Assembly: GCA_014728215.1 (NCBI GenBank)
Contig: WJLZ01000182.1
Location: forward strand, 1 to 42,491
Origin: Chitinivibrionales bacterium
GTDB taxonomy: Bacteria > Fibrobacterota > Chitinivibrionia > Chitinivibrionales > WJKA01
Direction: 5' to 3'
Length of the DNA: 42,491 bases
The notes below the pieces were generated by a model. The model saw only the letters and a list, made by a program, of their open reading frames with translations. It ran no database searches and had not been told where the DNA came from. The stretch's first letter is position 1, and each line of letters opens with the position of its first letter. The translations under genes and the position numbers were made by a program. This document shows, piece after piece, positions 42,452 through 42,491 of this stretch.

Positions 42452-42491
42452 AAGATGCTTATAATATACAAATTGTCGAGGGTATGGGCAG

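Overview
The window looks like chromosomal DNA of a Gram-negative bacterium of the Fibrobacterota or a close relative (Chitinispirillia/Chitinivibrionia type). This is an inference. It rests on a TIGR02147-type protein (a family first defined from Fibrobacter paralogues), several exported proteins with C-terminal beta-sandwich modules like type IX secretion sorting domains, a PorV-like domain, large outer-membrane-type proteins, plant-polysaccharide enzymes, and a chemosensory operon with CheX. There is no rRNA, tRNA, CRISPR array or phage in the window.

Layout. 1-3841: a secreted GH39-like glycosidase (+), a small alpha/beta hydrolase (-), and a gene-poor stretch full of hairpins and degenerate repeats. 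3842-9854 (-): a tightly coupled three-gene envelope operon (exported Ig-like protein, FecR protein with about eight InlB-type B-repeats, outer-membrane beta-barrel), divergent from a VIT-domain surface protein (10106-12322). 12329-17224: housekeeping genes dxs (-), tgt, an M29-like peptidase and an Smr protein (+). 17361-20306 (-): a 981-residue fusion of PorV-like, TPR, inactive UshA-like and TolB-propeller modules. 20522-21852 (-): a TauE/SafE permease and a truncated TIGR02147 protein. 22118-24679: a gene graveyard around an intact exported beta-helix protein, holding a dispersed repeat and remnants of a beta-helix protein, a cysteine desulfurase and a quinone oxidoreductase. 24679-28428 (-): a bactofilin-like membrane protein, a LytS/LytTR two-component pair whose regulator lacks a normal start codon, and a DUF2007-like zinc-ribbon protein. 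28877-40514 (+): a ten-gene chemosensory operon (cheA, cheW, two MCPs, cheB, cheR, cheY, cheX, cheY, HDOD). 40570-42243 (-): ribulokinase araB, with a 163-bp inverted-repeat-bounded MITE-like element upstream.

How they fit together. The GH39 enzyme, beta-helix protein and AraB suggest plant-polysaccharide and pentose use. The CTD-bearing proteins and the PorV-like fusion suggest type IX-like export. The chemosensory operon has a full adaptation and signal-termination set (CheB, CheR, CheX) but no flagellar gene nearby, so its output (swimming, gliding or another function) cannot be told from the window. The strongest candidates for undescribed biology are the FecR/B-repeat/barrel operon, the PorV-pseudoUshA-TolB fusion, the chemoreceptor combining a periplasmic zinc-binding CZB domain with a cytoplasmic seven-cysteine insert, and the two-copy MITE-like repeat.
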